Positions 10,841-22,900 of a stretch of DNA of 64,000 nucleotides are shown piece by piece (within the stretch, counting starts at the first letter, position 1; the number at the start of each line of letters is the position of its first letter). Made by a program: the position numbers and the translations under genes. Location: NCBI GenBank assembly GCA_033064195.1, contig JARBJD010000001.1, forward strand, positions 372,001 to 436,000, written 5' to 3'. This DNA comes from Blattamonas nauphoetae. Its lineage: Eukaryota > Preaxostyla > Oxymonadida. The notes beneath the pieces were generated by a model, which ran no database searches, was not told where the DNA came from, and worked only from the letters and a program-made list of their open reading frames with translations.

Positions 10841-12473
10841 ATGTACTTCAGTCAAAATCGAACGGTTCGCGATGGAGGAGATCGAGAATTGAATCGTTTT
10901 CATACAAGGATGCAGATTGTGACAACAAATGTCGAAACATGGTTTGTGAACACATTTTTTTCATCATCAATCATCATCTAGCCCTCCTTCTCTTAGGGAT
11001 CTTCCAAGGACTAAATTCTCTCTTCAAAATACATCAACCAATGACTTGGATCCTATTACCCTTCGCTGTCATCCATATGAAGTTCAAAATCATCCAATCG
11101 TCACCCCTCACCTCCTTCAAACGAACTTCTCTGTGATTGGAGTTTCAGATGAACTGAGGAAACAATACGATTCAATTATTAATACAGAGTTCCAGCCAAT
11201 GACACCAAAAACTGGCCCAGATCTCACCAATAAAGACAATACGATCGTTCAATCTGCTTATCCAATTCCACATCCACCACAACCGAACCCCTCAACTCCT
11301 CAAACACACCCGCTCTTCCCTCCAGGACCAGTGAGCTCCCAACCCCCTCCCCGCGCTAGACCTGAAACCGATGTGGAAATGGGAAATGATATCAACGCAA
11401 TGTTCACAGAACCTCCACACAAAGATCCTCACCCTCCAACTTTGACGGAACGAGAAATGACATTCCTTCACACACACATGACTCATCGGGATCATTTTCG
11501 GCAGAAATATCAAGAGTACAGATCCATTCAGAGCCATGCACATCAAAGGACAGTAACGGAATTCCTGAATAAACTTTCACATGATAAGACAATCATTACG
11601 GAATATACCAATGGATTGATTGCTCTCTGGAGAGATCAAAAGATGAAAGATGCTCAGGAAACGACAGACAATACTGATCTCGAAGACACCACATCACTAT
11701 CTGGATTGGAAGAATTGATGATGTCACTTTTGATGGCCATCCGTGTATGATCTCCTATCGCTTTCATATACTCATTTACATTGTTATTCCTTCTGTTGCA
11801 GGTTCAATCTGTCGCTTTATTCAGCCAGAGTCATGAGATCTGTATCTCTGTAGCAACTCTTCTCATGCGACTCCTCACTACAAATTCCGCTTTTCCACCC
11901 TTGTTTTTTGGCTTTTGCTACTACTTTTGTCCCCATCTTATTCCGATGAATGATTTTATCCTCTCACAACTCGAGAGGTCCGCACCAACAAATCAAAAAG
12001 CCAAAGACATTCTCCTACTCTACAAAACAGATGCAAACTCACAACCCGAGAGAATTCAGAACCAGATAGTCGGAATTGAACGCATATTCTTCTGCACATT
12101 CGTCACCCGACAGGATCGTTTGTTTCTCATCTTTATGAATTCTCTCCCTATTCAATTTGCTTTTTTTTTCTTCACAGCTCAACTTCCGAACCCATTTTCC
12201 GATCAAGATCGGTTGACATGGCTTGATTTGTACTTTTGGAACCCGTCCGATAAGGAGTTTGCCAAAACTGTCATTACATTCGTGAAATTGGCTGGAAACA
12301 ACTATTTGACGTCTAAATCACTGCGAAGACCATTTTACCACACATTTTTTACCAGTAACGATTATCTCACCGAGTTAGGAAGAATTAGTGGTCCGTGTCA
12401 TTCTCAGTTTCTGACGCTTACCGAGCAACTCAAACAACACCACATATTTGAAAGGGCACCGACATTTGATTAA
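10841..12473 (+). CDS. GLE1: GLE1-like mRNA export factor
   Basis: GLE1, with inositol hexakisphosphate, activates the DEAD-box helicase Dbp5 at the cytoplasmic side of the nuclear pore. Exons join through introns at 10942-10981 and 11745-11801 and a third of about 60 bases just before 12178. The N-terminal half is low-complexity and Pro-rich, then helical (EREMTFLHTHMTHRDHFRQK). The C-terminal half resembles the GLE1 HEAT-like domain: a block ending FCYYFCPHLIP, then LPNPFSDQDRLTWLDLYFWN, then a stretch where the ordinary family ends with VLLEFLEVAGYAL-like helices (here VITFVKLAGNNYL). The match is by pattern and order only and is weaker than for other genes here. It is convergent with CacyBP; the two stops are 85 bases apart. 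Confidence 0.7.
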
Positions 12474-12558
12474 CCTTTGTCATTTCACAGAATTCGAGCG
12501 AGTAAACCATGATTTCAGCAGAAATGCGAATGATGAATAAAAAGCTTGAAAGGAACCT

Positions 12559-13227
12559 TTACATTGGAGGCATTCCCATATCTTCTCCCTTCATTTGTTT
12601 ATCTCTGCTTTCAGTCCATGCTTTTGCAATTGTCCTCTTCATTTCATCATCTCCATTCTGGTACATGTCCTTCATCAAATTCATCAGCTCAGAACCAGGA
12701 TCTGCATCCTTCTTGTCTTTCTTCTTCCCCATATTCTTTGACAGTGGATCTGATTGCTTTTTCAGTTTATCCCAGTGAGTTCCAGTGTTTTCCTTTGCGA
12801 GGATGAACTGAACACGGTTCTTGAGTTTCTTGAACGTTGATCGCTCGGGAACGATCCGCTGGAATAGTGGAGCAATGGCAAAACGATAATTCCTTCCTTG
12901 GAATCCGTCGATTGTGGCAAACACAGATTCTTCGTTAAATTCAACTTCGATTTGTTCCTTCGGGTATGTGCCAATATTTGGGAGCTCCCAGAATAAAACA
13001 ACTTCTGATCCATCATCATCGAATCCACATGTCGTAACATCGATATAGGTCTTTGTTGGAGTAATTGTAGAAGCAGAATCATCAACTTTCTCGGGGAGGA
13101 GATCTTTATCTTGTTTCAGTTCTTTCAGAAATTTCTGCAATCCTTCCTTCACACGAGGCCTCGATGTTTGCGAAATAAACCTTTCCACCTCCTCAATATC
13201 AAGCTGATAATCTTGTTGGACGGTCAT
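12559..13227 (-). CDS. CACYBP: Calcyclin-binding protein / Siah-interacting protein (CS plus SGS domains)
   Basis: Scaffold that links Siah-type ubiquitin ligases to Skp1 and binds HSP90-type clients and S100 proteins in animals. A single 222-residue exon. Three parts are visible: an N-terminal helical hairpin (LDIEEVERFISQTSRPRVKE), a CS (p23-like) beta domain at roughly residues 60-150 (KTYIDVTTCGFDDDGSEVV through NRVQFILAKE), and a C-terminal SGS region (THWDKLKKQSDP, ELMNLMKDMYQNGDDEMKR, KAWTESRDKQ). Length and order match CacyBP/SIP rather than SGT1, because no TPR domain precedes the CS domain. S100 proteins are not expected in a protist, so the HSP90 or ligase-adaptor role is the more likely one here; that is inference. 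Confidence 0.85.
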   Translation of the reverse strand: MTVQQDYQLDIEEVERFISQTSRPRVKEGLQKFLKELKQDKDLLPEKVDDSASTITPTKTYIDVTTCGFDDDGSEVVLFWELPNIGTYPKEQIEVEFNEESVFATIDGFQGRNYRFAIAPLFQRIVPERSTFKKLKNRVQFILAKENTGTHWDKLKKQSDPLSKNMGKKKDKKDADPGSELMNLMKDMYQNGDDEMKRTIAKAWTESRDKQMKGEDMGMPPM

Positions 13228-13369
13228 CTGTTCGAGGTCAGATCAGTACTGAAAGTTATGGGTTGAAAGATTTGTTTTGTTTTTGGTTCTTCTGAAAAAG
13301 TCGATGAAAAACTGAAATAAGCTCCAAATTATGAAAAGTCATCAAAATTATGACGTGGACATCTGGAAT

Positions 13370-16300
13370 TTATCCGGTTTCGTTTTCTCCATCCTGTTCA
13401 TCGTTGTTGTCTTTCTGTTCATCATTGTTGTCTTTCTGTTCGTCATTGTTGTCTTTCTGTTCATCATTGTTGTCTTTCTGTTCATCATTGTTGTCTTTCT
13501 GTTCATCATTGTTGTCTTTCTGTTCATCATTGTTGTCTTTCTGTTCGTCAATTATTGGTTGTTCATCTTGTTCTGTTGCTTCAGGTTGCACGTCATTCGT
13601 GAGGATAGTTTCAGTCTTGTCTTCAGCAGCATTTTCCATCTCGTTGTCTTGTCTTGTTACCTCATCATCTCCCTTCTCTTCAGATGCCAGTTCTTTCTGA
13701 GGTGTTTGTTCAAACTCGCTTGCCACTCCACTTGCATTCAGATCATCGCCGTCCCAGAGCAATGCTTTCTTCTTCTTCTTCTTCTTTTTCTTCTTCTTCC
13801 CTTCTCCGTCCACACCATCGTCGCCAATTTCCGAGGCTTGTGGAGTCTGCCACTCGATCTGTGAGAGTGCTCCTCGTTGATTGGATTGGGCACCTTCTGC
13901 AGAGTCCGAAGTCATCTTCATCCATTCAGCGCTCGAGAAGAACGATTTGGTGTTCACCTGAGCGGTTTCCCCCTTCGCGAGCATTCCCATCGACCGCTCT
14001 GTCTTTTCGTTGCTTGCCCCAACCCAATTCAACTTGATGACGGAAACGCTCACGTTGTCTTTGTGGGTCGGAGCGATGGCGTCTGGAGCTATCTCTGTCG
14101 GCCCATTGCTGTCGTACACTTCCAGACATGCCTTCAGAAGGGCTGACGCCATTTGTTGAGCAGTGATTGTGTGAGCTTTGGCGTAGAACGTGAATTGTTT
14201 GACCTGCTCCTCGAATTCAGCGTCCTTCTCGACATCCAATTTCGAGACAACTTCATCGATCCAACTGATGAGAGCGGGGGAAGTGAATCTGTCGATGATG
14301 TTTGGGATGAGAGTGGTGAGTGCCTTTGGTGGAATGACGTCGTAGAAACCATCACAACCAACCAGTGCCCATTGCGGGAGGGGAAGAGCAGCGAATGTAG
14401 TGAAAGGGGGAGGGAGTTTGGAGAAGGAGGTGGTTGAGACATTATGTGTGATTTGGTGCATGTGGACGAATGGAGTGGCGATGGTTTGAGGAGAAGCGAA
14501 GTCTCCAAACGCACGAGTGACAGCAATTCCATTCACTCGACACGTTCCACCTGAATCCTGGTGCTCACTGCCTTGAACGAAAGCCCCTCCGTCCTTGCAT
14601 CGCTTCACCTCGTCCTTATCCGATGCGTGGTGGCGATAGCTCAACTCGACTGGAGCGAACGATCCCTCGCCCGATTGGCACGACGAGCAGAGATACACCT
14701 CGGTATCGCCGATGTTGGCTGAGAGGAGTCTGTACTCGCCCTTCGCAACAACGTTGATATCGCCAACCATTGTTCCGGCTTTTCCGAGAGACATGGGGGG
14801 ATTTTTGGGGTTTCCTTTTGTGTCGAAGTACTCGTTTTCGGAGAGCAGGCAGACAATGCCTGCAGTTGTTCCTGCGGCTAAGAAACGTGACTCATCTTTG
14901 TCCATGGCGTACGCGTAGTTTGTACCTTCGGTTTGTTCAACACCACCAATAATTCGCATTTGGTTGTCGATTTTTTCGAAGGCATTGGTGCAGATGGATT
15001 CATAATTCAACTCACCAAAAGGCCCAGTGCCGCTGCGCTTCTGACTGTCATATTCTCGAACAAGTTCAGAGAAAAGATGCGTTTTGGCGTATTTTGCGGC
15101 ATCGAATCCAACTTTTCCATCCATCGAATGTCCATCAAAGACACCTGCATATGCACGGTAAGGATATGCACCAGAAACATTCAGACCAATGTAATCATCT
15201 TCCATTGACCGTTTTTTGTTCTTGTCACCAGCACATCCGACAGAAGCGCGGAGAAGGATGGATCCATCCCACTGAGGTGGAAGAAGAGATTGGAGATGAG
15301 GAAGAAGGTTAATCTCATCAGTTCCTTCGGTACGCTTTTCTGGACTGGCAGTTTCAGGAGAAGTCGATGCAATTGCGAGATGAGTACCACGGTAGGTGGC
15401 TGGGGTGCGATTGGGAGTTGGTTGGTAGTTTTGAGGAGATACGAGGATAGAGTTTTCCATATTGTTCGGTTGTTGCTTCTGAGCGCTTGGCATAGGAGAG
15501 ACAACAACATCAATTTCTTTTTTCCCGTCTTTATGTGGAGTTACTGCTGTGAGCATTTCTGAAGCACCAAGAGAAGAGACATCAACAAGACCTCGACCAT
15601 CATCTTCTAGAACAGACAATCCTGCTAATCTCATTGGATTTTTCTTTTCTTCATTTGGTTCTTCCGTTTGAGGTTTTTGTTGAGAAGTTTCAGACATCTG
15701 TAATACAAAGTAAAGCTCCGCAAGTGCATTCCAGAGCTGTGAATTCTTTTTCTCAACTTTTTGCTGGATTGGAGTAAGGGAGGCAGTGGAAGTTCTCCGA
15801 GGAGTTCGACTTTGAGATTTCGGAATGCCACTTGCTTTTGGCTTGGGTTTCGTTTCAACAAGTTGGGATGATGTGTTCACATTGTTCTCTGAACTTTGTT
15901 CGATCTGTTTCCTCATATGGGTGGTGAAGAAAGGAGACTGGCTAAGAGGCCGTTCCATGAGATTCGTTAGCGATTTGCAGAATTCTTCTCTCTCACTGGG
16001 TGTCAAACATTTCAAATATTTCCCCGATTCAGTTTTAATTTCTGGATCAGTCCATCCAGGAATGACAGCTGCTTTCTTTGGAGTTGTTTTTGGGCGAGAG
16101 TTGGTTGTACGAGTTGTTGTTGTACGTGGTGTAAGTGGTGGTTTCTTTGAATCTGTAGCATTCAGTGCTTTTGGCTTCGGTGTAGTTCTCGTTCCAAAAG
16201 ATGTCGAAGGGCGCTTTGCAGTCACAGAGAGTGGTCTGGACGAAAGTTGACCAGATTTTGGTTTTGCTGCAGTTGTCGGACGAGCGGTTCGTGTTTGTGT

Positions 16301-16919
16301 TGGTTGGCGTTGATCAATTCGATTCGTTGTTCCCAGAGCTGATTGTGGACGAGTAGGCTTTGGTTTCGGTTGAACCTGGGCAGTTCCACCAACATTCCTT
16401 GTTGAGCTAAATGGTTTGTGTGTTTGATTTTTCACTGGTAAACGAGAGACTGGAGCTACTTTAGGCTTCGGAACGGGTGATAATTTTGAGGGAGATTTCG
16501 GAGAAGGCTTGTTTTCCTTGTTAATGTAGCTAAGTGTTGATCGAGAAGAAATAAACAGAAAAGGAACAGAAAATTCACGAAAAATGTTTCAAAAAATGAG
16601 TCAGACGCAGCAACTTGCATTGGCGTTGGTGTAGCTGTTGGATCTTGAACAGAATGAACACCAGGTTGCTGTTGGTTTGTCGTGGCTTGTGAGGAACTGT
16701 TTGGGTCTTGATTTGAACCATTGACATTCTGAGGGGAACTCTCCGTATATTTTTCCTATTATATAAAAATTATATGCATATTGAGAAAGATATGAGGAAA
16801 ACTTTGTCTTTGAAGTCAGGTTCATCGTGGTGTGAAGATGGTGTCAATGGAAACTCCACAGGATCGTTACTACCCGTGGGTTTTTCTGTTTCCCCAGGTG
16901 ATTTTCCAGGGGAAGACAT
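13370..16919 (-). CDS. PP2C-type protein phosphatase with long disordered tails
   Basis: Metal-dependent Ser/Thr phosphatase. The continuous frame covers 13370 to about 16520. Two more exons upstream are supported by phase, opening at an ATG at 16919 (MSSPGKSPGETEKP), with introns of about 45 and 75 bases. Roughly 450 residues of Pro/Thr/Lys-rich low complexity (with runs such as RTTTTRTTNSRPKTTPKK) precede the catalytic domain. There the key PP2C motifs are SMEDDYIG, YAGVFDGHSMDG, LLSANIGDTEVYL, VTRAFGDFASPQ and VGCDGFYDVIPP, so the metal-binding aspartates look intact. A poly-lysine run then leads into an acidic tail with seven copies of DEQKDNN. The tails make it over 1,100 residues, far longer than the 300-residue catalytic core. 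Substrates are unknown. Confidence 0.86.
13394..13552 (-). repeat. 21-base coding tandem repeat (DEQKDNN x 7)
   Basis: Seven head-to-tail 21-base units near the 3' end of the PP2C gene, each coding DEQKDNN, almost identical to each other. The period keeps the frame, so copy number can vary without damage. The opposite strand shows a hydrophobic open frame that is only a by-product of this repeat. Confidence 0.95.
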
Positions 16920-16997
16920 GAGGGAGGATTTGAAGATTTCAGAATCTTAAAAATGGGCGAAAAAAGGAAAATTGTGAATTGTGTGAGATGAACAAAA

Positions 16998-19900
16998 TTA
17001 TTGATGCCAGACACCACCCTTTCGACGTAAAGCAAATATTTCCTGTCTCAACTCTTCAATCTGAGCTGCTTGACTCTGAAGGAGCGTCTGAAGTTTCTCC
17101 TTCTCTGTCTTCTCAGCATGACCTGTCTGAATGGACGGAAATTCTGCAGTCTAAAAACATGAATGAAAAAGACAGAAAAACATACCACTTTCTGCATAGC
17201 GCTTCCCAGAGACTTTTCAATCTCGTTCTGTTCCCTGAGTCCTTCCTCCAGTTTCTTCAGCCGTGCCGTGTTTGCCCGTGTCACATCAGCCAGCCTCTCT
17301 TTGTACATCCGCAGCTTCTCATTCTCCTCCGCGAGCTCTTGTTGGAGTTGCTGCTCTTCCTTCAGGATGGACTGTTTGAGTTTTTCTGTTGAACGAGGAG
17401 CCGTCCACTTGAGAATGTCCTGAACAGACACTTCCTGCCCAAACATGAGAATCTGGACAGCCTTGAGCTCTTCCTGCTTCTTGTGGAACTCTTTCTGTAC
17501 CTCCTTGAGAACCTGGTGTTGTGATTTGAGCTCGCCCTTCCTCTGATGGAGAAGTTGAACGTATCCTTGTTTGTTCTGTTGAGCATTCTCGATGTTTCTG
17601 AAGAGCTGCTCAATTTGCTCGTTGGAACACACAGTGGCCTGACTGAAATCACTCCTGAGAGCCCAAGCAACATCGTACAACTCTTCCTCCTCGTCACCAG
17701 GCGAGTTGGTGGCTGGCTTAACAGGATAGGTTCCGTTGTCAAGTTGACGGACATCAATTTGCGCCATGTAGTCGATCTGATGGGCGTGGACAGCGACGAC
17801 TGAGCTGAGTCTGTTCAACTTGTCTTGTTTGGCTTGCTGTGCGACGATGATCTTCTCATCGCACGAGCGGAGTGTTTCTTCTGCCTTCTTCATTCTTGTT
17901 TGCAGAGATTGTGTCTTTTCAGTCAAGTCACGAATTGACTGCTCGAGATACTGTCTCTCTTCCACGTTTGGCCTGTTTTCCTCACTCAACTTGACAATAT
18001 CATCGTACAGCTGCTGTGGGCAATCAGGCGGGAGAGAACCGTCGTACGCGTCCTCCGTCTCTCCGCTAGCTCCACGCATCTGATCCTCGAGAGGGATGTT
18101 GGAGTCGATGGTTGAGACGGAAGAGTCGGAATCTTCGCTTTCGTTTTCGTCGACCTTCTTTTTAATGTTGTGTTCGAACAATTTGAGCATTTTGGAGAAG
18201 AATGGGCTGTCCTCGCCTTTGTGATCAGCCATGGTTCTGTCGAATTTGGCTCGCATTTCCTCTTCTTTGGCGCGGAGTTCGAGGAGCTCCTTCTTTTTCA
18301 GCTCCATCTTCTTCTTCGACCAGAGCATCTGCTTCGCAATCTCAGCCTTTTCTGATCGGCATTCGATGTATGCTTGTGACAGGACTTCGTCCTGTTCTTC
18401 GAACTCCTTGAGAAGGTTGAATTCTTCGAAGAGAGTGATGAGGCGGAGGTCAGCTGCCTTCATCTCGGACATCAATCGGAATCGAGATTTTCGGAGCTCG
18501 TCCAGTTGATTGTCAAACTGTTTGACGATCTGTTCGCTGGCTTCCATCAGTCGCCTTCGTTCACCGCGCAGCATCATGATCTGCATTGCTCGCTCGGTCA
18601 TTTCGAGAGGCGATCGAGGAATGGTTTCGACAAGTTCTCTCCGACGAAGATCCATTTGAGTGAGTTGGCTTTCGAGAGCACCCGATTGTGGGAGGGGGAA
18701 GACAACAGTGTTCTCGAGAGATGTTGGGAGGAGTGTTTGTGGTTGGCCGCTGATGAAAGGTTTGACTTCGGTTTCGTCGAGAATGACGGATTTTGGATCC
18801 CACGGGTCGACCAGTCTGATGTCTTCATCTTCTTCTTGCTGTCCATCATCACCATCACCATCCTTCTTTTCGTCACCGTCCTTCTCATCTTTTCCGTCGT
18901 CGTCGCTCTTCTTTTTCTTTCCGACCGCTGTCAGCCCAACCTGGCCTCCGGATTCCTGTTTCTTCTTCTCCTCATCCTTCTCCTGCTTTTGAATGAGTCT
19001 CTTCTCGTACAGCTTGATTTCTGGTTCTGAGACATCATAAATCTTTTCGGGGAATTCTGTGGCATCGAGAGATGGGCAGAAGCATGTGCAGACTTCGTTG
19101 ATGTCTCTGTTGATATCGTTCACTCGAGCAGCAATCTTTCTGAGGAGTTCTGCTTTCTCCATCTTTACTGTTCTCAGACGAAGGACGAATTCGTTGAATC
19201 TGAGCTGGACGCCATGGATTCCGTACTGATGGAAGAGGATCTCTCTCTCCTTCTTCTCAGCATTTGGTCTTTCGTGTTCTGGAACAACAAAGTCTGGCTC
19301 AGTCTTCAATTTGTGTTCGCCGATGTTCTTAAGAGCATTGTCGATGAGTGTTTGATCTTCTGGTTCGAAGATGTCAGAGTCTTTCGCTTCTCCTGCTCCG
19401 ACTTTGGCAGGATCCGGATATTTTGGCTTTCGAGCATTGAAGATCATCCATTCGTTCTCTCGTTCTCTGAGTTTTCGATCGCGTTCTTTCTGTTTTTGTT
19501 GCTTCGTTTGTTTGCCTTTCATTGTCTTTCCAGCTTTCTTGACTTCGACGCCCGAGGCCATCGAGTTTGTGTGTGAATGTGGGTTGCGCTGCTCCGTGCT
19601 TGTCGGTGTGTCGTTTCCACGATCGTTCTTCGGCGTGGGTGTCATGTTTGGCTTTCCATCATAATTCAGATTGTCTCTTGTGTTGAGTGTTCCGAGGGGA
19701 GTGTGTGATGACCCGACTGTGTAATTCAGCGGAGTGTCTCCACTTGTTCTTTCTTTTTGGAGTGATTGTGGTGTTTGAGTCCTGTTTCGTTTGTTGCCCT
19801 GCTGTTGTGTTGAACCCAACTGCCTGTTCTTCCTGCTTTGTTGTTGCTGCTGGGCACGCTGGAAGAGACTGTGTGCTTTTCGGAGGATGTGGGGAGGAAG

Positions 19901-22900
19901 TTTAACGGTTCTGAAAGTCGAGACAGTGTGATTGTTTTTGAATCCACGAACAGTAACTCGCATGTTTTCGATGTTGTCGACATATCGAGCTTTCACCTTT
20001 TTGAGGGCGATGGCTGCCTTTGCTGTGCCATTCAATGCCTCTCGTCTCATTTCTTCCAATTGTTTCTCACTCTCTCGCTCGAGAATCAGACGGAGACCTT
20101 GATCTGCCTCCAAATCTTCGGGACTGAGCTGGGCCGATGCTGGTGTGAGCTTATTCTTTGTTTGAATGCTCGTGAGCTGCTCACGAAGCCTCTGGATCCT
20201 TTGCTTTGTCGCTTGTTTCTTTCGCTCACCATCGTCCTTTGTTCGGCGTTCGTCTTGTTTCCGACGTTTTTCTTCAAGACAATACTCATTTAATGGTTTG
20301 TCCTTTTCCATGTCAGAGACAGACGTGTGGAGAACGTTGATAACGACAAGAGGAACATGGAGAGTAGATTCAACTGGCGAGAGGTAGAAGGAGTACACAG
20401 AGGCCTTCCGCAGGTCTTCTTCCGTTTCTTCCTTCTTTTCAGTTGTGTGTTGATCAGGATCATCCTCCTCGGTCTCCCTTTCTTGGAGGCCCACAAACAA
20501 GGCTTCTTCGGCCCTCTTCCAATGGACATTCCCTCCAGGAAGCTGTTCTTTGGGAGGGGCAGGATCATCCTCGTCATCGTCATCATCGTCGTCGTCATCG
20601 TCCGAGCTGTCGCTATCTTCCCAATCATCAATCTCCTCATCTTCTTCCTCCTCACCATCTTCGTTAATCTTCGGCTCTTTCGGAGGAGGTTCGCACTGCG
20701 CTTCAATATACGGGATGTCACCAGACGGAAATTCAGAATCATCTGAGCTTGGACTTGGCCCACTTTCAGAAGGAGTTGGTTCAGAACCGCCCTCTTCGAG
20801 TGGCTGAGGAGGTTCCCCATCATCAGATTTTGGTTCCGAGGGCTGTTGAGTGTCCATGAGCGCCAGTTTAGTCTTCTCGAAGTGGTCGAGAGGCTTGTAG
20901 TGAGTTCTGAGAGCGTCCATGAGGAACGGGAAGACAGGGTCAAAGTCAGGGTCGGTGTAGACGAGCGGCACGGCCGGGAATTTGATGTTTTGGAGAATGG
21001 ATTGGATGGTTTGGCTGGACAGCTTCGGTTTTCTGTGAGGGCGGTCTGGCTTGTTCTCCATCTTTTGAATGACTTGTTGAATTTTCTTGTCTCTGTCTTC
21101 TTCGAGTTTTGTGACTTGTTCGTTCACGATTTCTGTTCCAATGTCGATGCAGACGACACTTCCATCGCGTGCTCCACTGACAATTCGAGTTCCGCCGACG
21201 ATGGCGACTGAAGTGACAGCGGTGTTGTGGACATGCTTGCCCCAAAGAACGGTCATTTTCGAGAGGAGAGGATGAGAGGACTCAGGTAGGACGGATTGTG
21301 GAGCAAAGAAATGAATCGCCACTCTTCCTTCCTCGTCTCCAGTTACAAGGAAAGCAAAACCAGGCGACCACGTGTAGCAGGTCAGCCCAGGAATGCGGTA
21401 GATGCCGATGGGAAGAGAGGGAGCGGGTTCATTGAAGACAATCTTGGAATCCTTCTGTTCCGAGAACTGAGAAATCTCACTGACGAGAGTATCGTTGAGT
21501 GGGGAGACTGATTGATCAACATGTGGAGATTTGCCCGGAGCGGGAGTGGAGATACTTCCGCCAGGTTGGGGAGTACGCGTGGTGCGTGGAACAGGATCAG
21601 GAGTGCGCGTTTTGTTCGACATGGGTGATTGAGGAGGAGTTGGGTTAGGAGCTTCTGATTGCTGGTTCTTATCTCCTCTCTTCCGCGATTTCTTCTCTTT
21701 CTCGGCCTCGATTTCTCTCTCTCGCTGAAGTTGGCGCTCTTTTCCGACTTTTCCTCCAAAACAGTAAATCCCTCCTGTTTTGGTGCCGCCGACAACAGCC
21801 ATCTTCACCACACCAAAAGAGTCCCCTCCATCCATCGTTTCGCAGCCAATCATTTTTGGGAGAGACTTTTCAACGAGTTTGGGCATCCTGTTGGCGACGA
21901 TGAGTTTGGCCTTTTCCCACATCTTCTCTTCGGCGGGGGTGCGACGTGGGCCTTTGTTTTCTTCTTCTTCCTCCTCCTCTTCCTCTTCGTCAGAGTCTTC
22001 GTTCTTCTCTTCCTCTTCTTTCTCCTCCTCACTGTCTTTATCCTCGCTGTCATCGTCTCCGAGAAGTTGGGCGAGGTTGTTCATGTTGCTTTCTGCTTCT
22101 TTCTTCAGCCTTTCGTATTCTTCATTCATCAGTTTGTCAAACAACACCTTTCGGTCGTGTTCGAGGACATCATCGAGAAGGGTCTCATACGGGACGACAT
22201 CTGTTTTGGTGAAGATCGGATTGGTGAACACTGATGCTGTGCGATCGATTTCATTCGGTTGGAGGATTTGGTAGTTGATGGGAGTGTGGGTGCTGGGAGG
22301 GACTTCAAGTGGTTGTTTTGGGACGGTTACACTCGCCGGGGAGTGTGGCGGGTAGTTGGGTGAGGGTTGAAGTGGGTTGAGGATGTTGTTGAATGAGTCT
22401 GGAGTTGCGAGGATGAATGTCTCGGCGTCAATCTCTTTAGGAATGATGGGAGGGATGGGGATTTCGTGGATGGATCCATCGCGACACGTGGCGAGAATGA
22501 ACAGCTCGTTGGGAATTTCGGAGAGTCGAGCAGCGGAGTAAGAGAGTGGGGTGGAGGACTGAGGTTGTGGGGGAGTGGAGTCTGTTTCGTCCATTTCGTC
22601 AATGGTGATGGGAGATTTTGCTCGAAGTTCCTGCTCCCAGCCGTTCTTCATGACAATCTCCTGTGTGAGATCAACCTGACTCCATCCAAGGACAGTCACT
22701 TCTCCTGTCACATGAACAAATCCAATCGGTTTGCATTCAGATACGTTTTGAGGAAGAGCGAAGAAGAACACATTCCCATCGCGGGATGCAGTGACAACGA
22801 TACGTGTCATATCACCTGATGCGTCAGGAAGGAGAGTAGGTGAGAAAGTGATGCACGACACGACGTCTGTGTGTGGTTTGAAGACTTTGAGAATGGAAAC

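Noticed and set aside
13331-13864. Plus-strand open frame with repeated hydrophobic FLFIIVV units
   Set aside because: It is the reverse strand of the 21-base DEQKDNN repeat in PP2C; the repeat keeps all frames open.
20290-22240. Many long Ser/Asp/Leu-rich frames on both strands inside CFAP44
   Set aside because: Products of acidic and serine-rich codon runs opposite or beside the CFAP44 frame.
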